Shown here piece after piece: positions 1 to 9,087 of a stretch of 39,245 nt of DNA. Each line of letters opens with the position of its first letter. Position 1 is the first letter of the stretch. This DNA comes from Fragilaria crotonensis (Eukaryota > Bacillariophyta > Fragilariophyceae > Fragilariales > Fragilariaceae). A program made the translations under genes and the position numbers. Location of the stretch: the NCBI GenBank assembly GCA_022925895.1, contig JAKSYS010000599.1, positions 1-39,245 on the forward strand, read 5' to 3'. The notes beneath the pieces were generated by a model. The model worked only from the letters and a program-made list of their open reading frames with translations, did no database searches and was not told the DNA's origin.

Positions 1-178
1 GGCCAGGGGTGTTGATGGGTCAACAAAGTCCTTGCGGTCAGGAGTGATAGAGATGCTTGCACCAGAGTCCCAAATGACGAAGGAAGCGTTGAAGCCTTGG
101 GAAGGATTACGCGGAAGCTGACCGGTAGACTGGAGAGCCATGCGCGAAGGATTGTGGAATAGTTGCCATTTGGAAACT
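1..178 (-). pseudogene. Copia pol, beginning of aspartic protease (cut by window edge)
   Basis: Translating the minus strand from about 178 down to 1 gives an open frame containing IWDSGASISITPD. The DSGAS triplet is the catalytic aspartate motif of Copia-type retropepsins, which cleave the Gag-Pol polyprotein. A stop lies just upstream in this frame (about 180), so the connection with gag is broken. The rest of pol lies outside the window. Confidence 0.75.
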
Positions 179-1115
179 TAGCCATGTTCACTTGCATTGC
201 CATCTTGCGAGCAGCTTAGTAGCAGAGGTCCACTGATGGTTCCCTAGGCCTTGAAGCCAATGGGAGAGACAGGCGATAGACGCCGTTGGACTTAGGAGAG
301 AAGCACTGCGGCGCGGCGTCGCTGCTGGCAAGCGGAAGCGTCGGAAGGTAGGCGTCGTTATTTGACATCGCAGTGGTTGATCCTTGGCCCTTCCTCTTGC
401 GTAAACAAATCGATGGCGGCGGGATGTAATTACAGGCTTAGGGCAAAGAGTTCCAGTTGGCCCATGAGACGTTGTGTCGTTGCAGTGGCAGCGGAGGTCC
501 AGTGAGGTTGATCGCGGAATGGGGCGCTTGAGGCGAGTCGACACGCTGAAGGAGAGTTGCAACCTTGGGTGAAGGTCGTTCAACTGCACTTGCTGCTGTT
601 GTTCAACCAACGTTGGTGCATTCCTCCGAATGCAGCGTCCATGGATCGCAAGTTGATGGGGTACCTGCGATGCAGTCCATGGGAGCGAATACTTCCGGCT
701 TGGGGACATTCGCGTCGTGTGACCTTGCGATTGTGTTGGCGAGAAACACGCGATGGCGGCGAGAAGGTAGCTCCTTAGGATCAGGCTCAGGCGATGTTGA
801 GCTGGGCTTAGGAAGCCAAGCAGTAAAATGCGACCATGGCCAGTAGGCCCAAAGCAATGGAGCAATGGCGCCTCCTGGTGAGCCTCAAAAATTGCGAGAC
901 GTGCGGGCGAACGACCATGACATGCGCTCGAAGGATTGCCATGACTTGGCTCAATCGACGGCGTTAAAATGCGCCATGGCGAGTTGAATAATTTCCAGCG
1001 TGGAGGTCCACATAGTTTTTGCAAACGGGACTGAAAATATTGCCATCACGTAGGTGAGCAGTAGAACAGATACGGGAGGATCCGGGTCACCATGGTGCGC
1101 AGGATAAAGAGCGCG
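179..1115 (-). other. Degenerate gag-protease linker of the Copia fragment
   Basis: This stretch joins the gag Cys/His motif to the protease. Short coding-like pieces exist on the minus strand, for example a stretch at 603-860 including CDPWTLHSEEC and RHRVFLANTIARSHDA, but no long consistent frame. A 278-codon open stretch at 188-1024 (minus) is rich in Ser, Pro, Arg and His and probably mixes real and shadow frames. I see no other gene. Confidence 0.45.
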
Positions 1116-2771
1116 TCAGTCACACTTGGACGACCTCAATTTCCGTGGTCCACACCGATGGATCGAGGCAAGGGAGACATTGTTGATTGCAGAACCAACA
1201 CCTTGAGGGCCCTCAGAGCTCTTCTTGACACCAGTGTGCGTTGCCGTTGCGTGGGTAGTGGTCCAACGCTTGCAGCTTGCGCACCAGTTGAAAGCCTTTC
1301 CGTTGGCTTGCTTGACTTGAGGTGCTCCAGATGGAGGAGGAGTAGACTTCCAGGACTTGACATCCTTTGGTCTTTCATTGCCATTCCCATTCCTGCCCTT
1401 GCCCTTGTTGTTCTCTGGGCATTCGCGCGACCAGTGTCCAGGCTTGTTGCACTTGTGACAGACTCCTTTCTTGGCAAGTCCGGCACCATTGTTGGAGGTC
1501 TTGGACTGGATGAGGTTGAGTACCTCAGCTCTGGTGATTGGGTTGCCATGTTTCCAATGCAGCTGGTGGAGCCTTGGAGTCGCGAGTGTGACGTGCAGGT
1601 GGCCACTCCTTCCTGTCAAAGAGCGTCCTGTAGGCATCCTCTGCGTGAGCGCAGATGTCCTTGTAGGTCAGCTTGTTGACTTGCATGTGAAGGTTGGCAG
1701 CTTCCTTGTCCTTGAATCCAATGTCCAACAGAGCTTGCTCCAAGTTCTGCTTGACAGATCTCAGGGAAAGCGGAAGTCCTCATTGCCAGAACCACCAGCC
1801 AAAAGAAAGATCTTGAGCATGGCCAGAGTGAGGTTGTGGTCATACTGGCCAGCAGTTGTCAACTCATTTGCATCCTTGAAAGTGAGCTGCCAATTGTTCA
1901 AGGTTCTCTCCAGAGTACTGACTTGGGAGCCTGGCCTTGATGATGGCCTTGAGATCTTCAAACCTCTCAATGGAGGTGGACTGGATGGACTTGAGGAACT
2001 GGAGCCAAACAACTGGGAAGGAGTCAGAATCATCCAACTTCTCAGTCACCTTGTTGCTGAGCTCAGTTGAGTGAAGCAAGCAAATAGGTCCTGGCTGCCA
2101 TGTCGTTGGTCCTGTCATACTTGTCGTAGCGTTGAACTTGAGCTTCCGCCAACAACTTTGCCGACTGGACCGTGTACCTGGCGTGAGCCTTGATAACGTT
2201 AGTCATCTTGGCGTCGTCAGTTGGGTCCCTGAGGTAAGCAATGGAGTCCATGCCAGTGTCCTTGAGATGATCCCAGACAACATTCTGGAAGCTGATCAAA
2301 TCATCACTTGGCTTGAAGGAGATCTTGTGCCCAGTTCTCCTGAAGTTGTAGCCCTTCTGGGCTGCAGAAACATAGACAGGGCGGAGCTGGTTGGGAGAGG
2401 TGTGCTCTAGGAGAGCAATGGAGCCATCCAAACCTGTCCAGGTGTGGTTGGGCTTTCCACCTGTCCAAGCAGACCATTCATCCTTGGTCACCAAAGTTCC
2501 CCCAATGAGGGGAACAAGAGGCTTGAGCTTGAAGGAGCTGGGAGCTCCACTGGGGCAGTCATTGGGTTGGGAACTCCAAGACAGACTCTTCATCAGTAGC
2601 AAGAGTCCTGGCTTGAGCGATTGCCTCGGTGAGGCGAACGTCGACAGGATCGGAGATCTCGAATCCTTCTGGATTGCCGCGGCCTTCGACAGCAGTCCCA
2701 AGGATTCCAACAACAGGTTCGTCTGGAAGATTCGTCGGGGACGTAGAGCCTTCAGATGGTGGAACCGACAT
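1116..2771 (-). pseudogene. Copia gag, frameshifted
   Basis: The nucleocapsid/capsid gene begins at ATG 2771 (product starts MSVPPSEGSTSP). It shifts frame near 2570, near 2090, near 1875, near 1750 and near 1600, and ends at 1116. The capsid-like core (about 1530-2400) is alpha-helical and resembles UBN2-type Copia gag. It is followed by a zinc knuckle CHKCNKPGHWSREC (CX2CX4HX4C; about 1430-1470) and a second motif WCASCKRWTTTHATATH about 70 residues later. The family role is to package element RNA in cytoplasmic particles. At least five frame changes in 1.65 kb make an active protein unlikely. The zinc knuckle makes the gag call secure; the exact breakpoints are approximate. Confidence 0.8.
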
Positions 2772-3100
2772 GATGATTGGAGTCTTGGCTTGGAAAGCAG
2801 ATCTTCAACCACTCAACAGATTGCTGGCTGCGTACTCGAGTTGGCAGAGAGCAATGAATCAGCCTAGTCTTGGGAAGACGTGGGGCTGTCGCAGGATCGC
2901 CGGAGGAGACCTGCCTTGACGCTGAGCGTAGATTCCTTGAAAGGAACTTGAAACGAGCTTGCCGGAGAAGTGCGTTAGAGGGTAAGTCTTATTATTGGGC
3001 GAAAATAACCAGTCGAAGTACACGGCGTGATCAAGGCTGCGTACTAGTTCGTAGAAATCCGGGTTCGGTCAAACGTAGAGTTATAAATTCTAGTGTTGTT

Positions 3101-4074
3101 TAACTTATGAGCTTATTTCTAGGTTTCACTTTGAAGGAACCAATTCAATCCAGGTCGATTGAATCTTGCCGATCTACTTTCGCGAAGTTAGAGGTTGTGG
3201 GAGTGAACATTCAAAGCCTTCATCCCACTGATAAGGGCATTGAAATGTCAGCTCCAACTCCGCCGTCCGGCGAATTGACAGTCGCAACAACTGTTGCAAC
3301 ATGGCCAGACTTAGCCAACATGATGAGGACACATGTTGGAAATTAGTTGGCACATGAAGGACAGTTGAATTGCACTGGGTTAATGTGGACAAATTGGTGT
3401 TGTAGAAAAGGAGGTTATGAGGGCGGAAAGCAGTCCGGGACAACTGTAGTTTTCGTACTGGCGAATCGCCGTATACAGTTGGCGTGAGAAACTTCGTATC
3501 CAAAGCCGGATGGGACTCAGCTGGCGGGGACGAAAATTCAACGTCAATAACGGCACAATAACAGCTGTTAGCTGCTGTACCTTGACTGGTGCAGTTGTAC
3601 TGGCTACTGGGAGTACATGGTACCGATACCGGGATTTACTTGCCTTTTTGCGCTTCGTGTTTTCTGTGTTGATACGACGAATCAACATTAGGTGGCGCTC
3701 GTACAATCAAGTCGATTGCTAGTACTTGTACTCCGAGACTTAGAGTGTTGTATTATTACAGATCTGACAGCACTCGGTAGGAGGCCATCCCGAACTTCGA
3801 GCCCATCCGATGCATCCAACCGGTGAAGGAAATGCTTACTAATTAATAAGCATGATAAAACTTGAGCATGCAAGACTGGATCAGCATAAAGGACGATATG
3901 GCAAAAACTTTGCCAAAGATGGCAGCGTAGAGGGTTACTTTCACGGGTAATGGGTGATGGGCCAACCAACAAGAAACGATCCGCAGCCACTACGAGAGTC
4001 TCGGGCCCGTATTAGTAAGGCGCAAAATCATGTTATATTTGGAACAAACCAAGGAACACCAATGCAAGGAGTTT
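3101..4074. other. No recognisable gene; possible LTR or flank remnant
   Basis: This is about 1 kb upstream (in element orientation) of the Copia gag start. It should hold the 5' LTR of that element if it survives. ORFs are short and show no motif. I found no second copy of this sequence in the window, so an LTR cannot be shown. Confidence 0.35.
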
Positions 4075-4759
4075 CTATAGCTTTAGTTCTTCCGGCAATT
4101 CGTACTGGGCTTCTCCTGAAACTTGATTAAAGTAGTACGTCTCCCCAGTTCCCAAGTTCGTCACTCGATTCCAATCGCTCTTGGATCGTCCAAACGGCCA
4201 CTTCGGTATCAAAGCGGATTTAAAGTTCACAGAAGCCACTCCCTTTTGGTTCGCTTCAATGTCCACGTCAAGATGGGTCGTCAACATGCCCGAAATGTCA
4301 AATTCCAGTCTTCCAAATTCTAAGAAGTTGCGAATGGCATTGAATTTCTCCTTCGGCGATTGAACAGTCACGGATGGTTCCTTTTTCAGTGGTCCAACTT
4401 TGGCCCACGTCCCCGATATCATGCCACCGACGATGGGGATGTCACTCAGATCCAATTGGATAGATGTCGGTGGTTGAATCGATCTTGATCTTGGCTGCCA
4501 TGTCGGATTGCAAGGAATCGTCTATAGGAACGAAGGAAACCAATGATTTCAGTGTTGCCGCAGCTGCGGAAGCCATTATCCCGTTGCCTTTCAATTTGTA
4601 AAGATCATCCGCATCGTCGCCTCTGTGAGCGCCTCTTGCAGGTGGACCTGGCAATCGCGGAGTTAATTTCAATCCCCTGGAACGCGGCGTATACAAACTG
4701 AGGGGTGCTACTTCTCGAAGGAGGTAGTTGATGATGACGAATAGCTGGAATGACTTCAT
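4075..4759 (-). CDS. Unknown small protein with signal-like N-terminus and WW-like C-terminus; probable frameshift
   Basis: The first true ATG is at 4759; the product begins MKSFQLFVIINYLL, a hydrophobic stretch that could be a signal peptide, followed by an Arg/Pro-rich stretch. This frame ends at 4442. A second frame, open from about 4455 to 4075, continues with coding-like sequence and ends in a WW-like segment, with W then TGETYYFNQ and a Pro at the expected distance, though the second Trp is Tyr. No GT-AG pair joins the frames well, so a one-base indel near 4445-4455 is the simplest reading; joined, it would be about 228 residues. WW modules bind proline-rich peptides, but with the Trp replaced I would not assert that. 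Transcribed divergently from copine A. The family is not recognised. Confidence 0.55.
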
Positions 4760-5715
4760 GGTTTCTTTTATATATGAGTGTAATGAATTGTTCAGAAGCC
4801 CAATTGTTGAAACCACCCAGTGGTCAGTCGGTTGCCAGCTCCGTTCGTGGTTTTTGAATAAAGTGTAAGATTCGCTAACAACATCGTGTCATCACACAAG
4901 TCAGAGATGTGCCCTTGATGGGATCACAGTGCTTGGCTGGTGATTTTTTCCTGACAGCAAAACCGTTTGAAGTTTGAGATTCGATGATTGCACACGCATG
5001 ATGCGGGTGTGTTGACTCATTCACACCACTCGCAGGAGATTGGTATCCAGTACATGAAGTCAGTACAGTAGTTCCCTGAAAACAAAACTCACATGCCGCT
5101 GCTATGCATATTGGTTGTTGGGATTTCGGACTTCCTATCGCATCGGTGAATTTGTGAATCGTGCACCGCCATGCAAACCAATCAAAATGCAGATATCAGA
5201 TGATACAGCACCGGAATATGGAGCCGCCACTGGTGTGCATCGAAGTGCTGACGTGGCATATGCTCCTTGCTAATGACGAGATGCGCGCATGGAACGGGTC
5301 GTGTTTGAAACATGCTACAAGTAGGACGAGGGTATCGAGTTTTCTATGCACCCTTGAACTCAGTACAAGTACTTCGTAACGTCGAGTGCTTCGTACCATA
5401 CGCATATCATAGAATTGTACCGCTATATATCCTTCACGAGTACTGTATTACCTTTCCAGTACAAGTAGCACCTAGAGTACCAGGTATAGTACAAGTACTC
5501 CCACTCCGAACGACAAAACTTCTTTTCGTCGATCGATTGAACAAAAAACCGGCATGTTTCGATACGCTCGCGGATCGGAGTTCGGAAAGGAGCCTCGCAA
5601 TCATCATAAATAACTTGAACAAGATTCTTACCAAGCACACGCATACTTCGTGTAGCCTAATTTGACACTAACTACAAGCTCTCCAGCAGAGACCATTACC
5701 AAACCAAGACCAGAG
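4760..5715. other. Divergent intergenic region upstream of copine A
   Basis: This lies between the minus-strand gene at 4759 and the copine A start. A TATA-like TATATAAAAG lies on the minus strand only about 10 bp upstream of the 4759 ATG. The interval 5330-5500 is unusually rich in the tetramer GTAC (for example AGTACAAGTA, GTACCAGG, GTACAAGTACTCCC). Short open frames show no motif. No RNA gene was seen. Confidence 0.4.
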
Positions 5716-7522
5716 ATGAAGCTCGAAATCTCTATCCACGCCTCCAAGCTCAAGAATGTTGCTGGAGCTTTCAAGGGAACCTCAGATCCTTTTGCCGTGG
5801 TAACTCATATTGCCACAACACCTGGTACAGCACCTGAAGTATTGGGCAAGACTGAAGTGTAAGTTACTTTGACAGAGCTCATGACAGAAAGTGTCTTCCA
5901 TGCTTGTCGCTAACTGAACACTCCCCTTGAAGTATCAAGAATAGTCTCTCTCCAAATTGGGTCAAGGTCGTTGAAATTGACTACGAATTCGGCACACCGT
6001 ACAAGATTGCCGTCCAGATCTTTGACGAGATCAAGAAGGGCAGCAACAAGAGCATGGGTTCGGCGACCTTTGATATCGATGAAGTTCTTGGTGCACGAGG
6101 AAATTCCAAGGCCAAAAAATTGAAGAACGGCGGGACCATTTTCTGCCACGTTGCCAAGCAAAAGGGAAGCGGTCTGCTGCGATTGGGGCTGAAGGGTACC
6201 AAACTCACAAACACAGAAGGCTTCATGAGAAAGTCGGATCCCTTCTATGAGTTATCCTGTAAACGTGATGGAGCTGGTGGTCTGACGTGGGACAATGTTC
6301 ACCGCTCCGACGTGGTCAAGGACAACCTGAACCCTACTTGGAAGGACGCCATTGTTCCACTCAGCGTTTTGAACCAGGGTGACATGGACAAGCCAGTTTT
6401 GATTACTGTCTACGATTACGAATCTAGTGGCAAGCATGTCATAATGGGGTCTGTTGAGACCACTGTGAAGGCATTGCAAGGTTTGGTCGGCAAAACCTTG
6501 CCGCTAAAGCTCAAATCTAAAAGCGCTGGAACTCTGAATATTGAGAAGTGCGAAATTTCTGGTGTGGAAGATGTTACATCGAAAATGGCAGCAACGAGTG
6601 TCTCCGCCCCCGTCACTTCTGCGGCACCAGCGACTTCATTTGTTCCGGATGTTGGCAGTGCTACCTTTGCTGACTACATTTCTGGAGGATGCGAGCTCAA
6701 TGTTGGTGTCGCAATCGACTTTACGGGATCCAATGGCGACCCTCGCCAGCCTGGCACTCTCCATTACATGGGAACGACCAACGACTACGAAAAAGCCATC
6801 AGCGCCATCGTCGGCGTTCTTGCAAAATACGATTCTGATCAAATGTACCCAGTCTGGGGGTTCGGTGCCAAGTACGGAGGAGTTGTTCGCCACTGCTTCC
6901 AATGCGGCCCCACTAAAGAAGCGCATGGTGTCCAGGGGATTTTGGATGCCTACAAGCAAACCTTCAAGTCTGGTTTGGTCATGAGTGGGCCGACCGTCTT
7001 CACTGAAGTCTTGCAGGCGGCTGCAGCCAAGGCCACTGCGAGTCAAGCGGCCGCCAAGGCCCAGGGAAAGCAGCTATATACCATTTTGCTGATTGTTTCG
7101 GATGGTGCTGTCTCGGATCCTGCCGCGACTGCGCGTGTTCTTCGCGAATGCAGCAATGCACCCTTGTCAGTGGTGATTGTCGGCGTTGGAAATGCGGACT
7201 TTAGCTCGATGCAATTCTTGGACGACGCCAATACCGGTGACGGTGATATCGCCCAGTTTGTCGCCTTCAACCAGCATAGCCGCAACAGCGTGGAGTTGAC
7301 CTCTGAAACATTGAGCGAAATTCCACGCAACTAACAAGGTACTTTCAACGCAATGGCATCCAACCATTGCCCCCGGTGGTTCGAGGCGACGATGATATAT
7401 TCATTGAACCGGAGGACGAAGAGATTGACTTGACGCTAGATTTTGGTGCCGACGATGAGATTGTTGTTGCCTCTGGAGGGGATGATTTTGTTGATGGATT
7501 CGGAAATGGTGGACGTAGGTAA
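5716..7522 (+). CDS. Copine A (two C2 domains plus copine/vWA domain), two exons, 3' frameshift
   Basis: Copines are Ca2+-dependent phospholipid-binding proteins that move to membranes. Exon 1 is 5716-5858, the intron 5859-5932 (74 bp, GTAAGT...AG), exon 2 from 5933. C2A is about residues 1-125 (GTSDPFAVV loop), C2B about 128-255 (RKSDPFYEL), and the copine/vWA domain about 296-510 with a MIDAS-like IDFTGSNGDP at about 309-318. The exon 2 frame stops at 7332-7334, giving 514 residues. The next ~190 bp in the +1 frame, to TAA 7520-7522, encode a tail closely matching copine B, beginning QLTRYFQRNGIQPLP. One base is missing around 7325-7330. The full length would match copine B (568 residues). 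Either the gene has a truncated tail or the assembly has an error. Identity as a copine is certain. Confidence 0.95.
5859..5932 (+). other. Copine A intron 1 (phase 2, 74 bp)
   Basis: Donor GTAAGT and acceptor AG join exon 1 (ending GAAGT) to exon 2 in frame. The 3' half, CTTCCATGCTTG then GCTAACTGAACACTCC, is nearly the same in copine B, including a CTAAC/CTAAT branch-point-like site. Confidence 0.9.
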
Positions 7523-7730
7523 AGGAACACTACAGTCGGGTCAGCAATTGTATCGAGCTTCAATGTATGGGAGCTGGATCTTATGAGGACAGTCAAGTCG
7601 TATTTATGATTGATCGGTAGCGCTCCCAGCGATGTCTTATTGTAGCAAATCTTTTAATTAGTTCACTTTCTATTGGGATATCCTCGTCCTAGAACAGCTA
7701 GTAGGATCCACTTTCTACTATCTACATGGT
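7523..7730. other. Copine A 3' flank
   Basis: This is about 200 bp of AT-rich sequence after the copine A stop. No AATAAA signal or gene was recognised. Confidence 0.4.
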
Positions 7731-7994
7731 TTGAGGTCATCAAGTTTCTTGCGACGCTGGCAGTTGTTTGAAGGCATGAACACCACGGAGCTTTACGCCA
7801 TCGAATCCTTCGTCAAGAACATGGGACTACCGCAACGGCCTCGCCCCCTGTCACAGCACCATGCAGGATCTCCACCGTCGCTATCGCCATCATTCACATG
7901 CTCCCAGTTCTTTAACGTTCCAAAGCTCAAGCGTTACGTTCTTAAGGAACTGCCGGTGCACCTTATAGGCATCGATTTGGATGACACTAATTAA
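7731..7994 (+). CDS. Short open frame of unknown function, possible gene remnant
   Basis: This is an 87-codon frame without recognisable domains, with a central stretch NTTELYAIESFVKNMG that looks coding-like and a Ser/Pro/His-rich middle. It ends 72 bp before the Copia LTR. It could be the end of a gene cut by the element, or chance. There is no supporting homologue in the window. Confidence 0.2.
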   Translation: MRSSSFLRRWQLFEGMNTTELYAIESFVKNMGLPQRPRPLSQHHAGSPPSLSPSFTCSQFFNVPKLKRYVLKELPVHLIGIDLDDTN

Positions 7995-8320
7995 CATACA
8001 TTTCAATTACACTATGACATACGGTAGTGGGTTCCTCACAACTGATCGGAGTATGATGCATACTACTGTTAAACATCCAGTATCGCCCTACATATTTTTC
8101 TATTATCCCTATCCCTAAACTGTCGCTTGCATGCACAGTAAAACATTACATCCGTGCTCCAGTAACCAGTGCGACACTGCACGACTGGAATCAAAACTCA
8201 CGTCGATTCAAATCATGTTCATCTCGTTCCTCGAGTTTGTACATTGATTTTCAAACGACGCTCAACGCCTCGTTTACGAAAAACAACGCAGCCGTACGCT
8301 GCTGACCGTGATTGATATGA

Positions 8321-8352
8321 GGAGTGTTCCTGATTGTTCCAAGGAACACTCC
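8321..8352. promoter_or_regulatory. LTR inverted repeat 1
   Basis: GGAGTGTTCC and GGAACACTCC form a 10-bp stem around a 12-base loop that itself holds GTTCCAAGGAAC overlap. It is conserved in the 3' LTR at 23659-23689 (nine-base arms). It could be a factor-binding palindrome or an RNA hairpin; function is inferred only. Confidence 0.5.
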
Positions 8353-8539
8353 CCTTCAATCAGACCTCTCATTTCGGTCGCCCTTCATTTCTTCCCACAA
8401 TTGTCAATTTTTCATATTTTAGTGTCACTCACCCTTTTTACTTACTGCACATATTTTTGCACGATGATGATGATCAACCATGACGCGTTTTTACCCGCCG
8501 TCGTCATGACATCATACATACCGTGCTGTACAAATATAC

Positions 8540-8565
8540 GTAGTGAGTACGACGGTACTCACTAC
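8540..8565. promoter_or_regulatory. LTR inverted repeat 2
   Basis: GTAGTGAGTAC and GTACTCACTAC form a perfect 11-bp stem with a 4-base loop. The 3' LTR keeps it at 23868-23892 with a 3-base loop, so the arms are preserved while the loop changes. Confidence 0.55.
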
Positions 8566-8827
8566 AACGATAACGACAACACAACACAATACGGCGACCG
8601 GTACAACAGTACCTTTTGCACACAACTTCCTCTGCCCGTCGATAGTACGCGCACGTCTGAGTTTAACGTTACTGTACATAACGATAAACAAATAGACAGT
8701 GCACACTATGCGACACACGATATTTCTACTAGTCAGTCTCTCGCACATACATGTAGCGATAGAACGACAGATAGTACGCATATCGTTATCTGTAGCGGTA
8801 GACAGCACTGTGTAGCTGTACGGTTTA

Positions 8828-8935
8828 GGCCATTCCTTATCATGCTCGTTCGTTTTACGGAAACGGAAACGAAAATCGATTCTCGTTTACGTTCTCGTCA
8901 AAACTCAAATATGGACCCTTATCATGAAACGGGAA
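8828..8935 (+). repeat. Harbinger left terminal inverted repeat
   Basis: It begins GGCCATTCCTTATCATGC, contains ACGGAAACGGAAACG, and further in ATGGACCCTTATCATG. All three blocks have partners in inverted order at the right end. The match is imperfect over roughly 100 bp. Confidence 0.85.
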
Positions 8936-9087
8936 TTCATTGTGCATTGACGTCACAAGTGCCTCAAGTTCCAATCACAACCACCCATATCTACTACACT
9001 ATCTGCCGGTATAGGACGTTTCTCCTAGGCTAGTGGTAGTAGTCGTATGAAGCATATTAATTAGTTGCGCATATGTAAAGAAACACC

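Larger units (their letters stand above)
1..3100 (-). mobile_element. Copia (Ty1-like) LTR retrotransposon fragment, gag plus start of protease
   Basis: Minus-strand frames show, in order from high to low coordinate, a gag N-terminus, a gag core, a zinc knuckle, a second Cys/His motif, and a Copia aspartic protease at the window edge. The element therefore continues to the left beyond base 1. The right boundary is uncertain: the 5' LTR should lie beyond about 2900, but I found no tRNA-complementary primer site or LTR end there. The reading frame is interrupted many times, so this is a decayed copy. The gag differs from that of the Copia element at 17203, so it belongs to another family. Confidence 0.8.
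8067..8827 (+). repeat. 5' LTR of Copia element, first part
   Basis: It begins TGTTAAACATCC and matches the 3' LTR (23407 onward) closely, with scattered substitutions and small indels (for example an extra GAG near 8320 and extra T in runs). It is interrupted after TTA 8825-8827 by the Harbinger element. It contains two strong inverted repeats, at 8321-8352 and 8540-8565. Confidence 0.95.

Noticed and set aside
188..1024. 278-codon minus-strand ORF
   Set aside because: Ser/Pro/Arg-rich composition without motif inside a decayed gag-protease linker; coding-like pieces sit in a different frame (603-857).
3101..4074. 5' LTR of the left Copia fragment
   Set aside because: No second copy in the window and no primer-binding site, so the LTR cannot be supported.
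8064..8066. ACTAC directly before the 5' LTR as target duplication
   Set aside because: The sequence after the 3' LTR is CATAC; CATAC three bases further out is a better match, though not perfect.
8308..9033. 241-codon plus-strand ORF
   Set aside because: It spans the junction between the Copia LTR and the Harbinger terminal repeat, so it cannot be an original gene; the shorter LTR-only version recurs at 23834.
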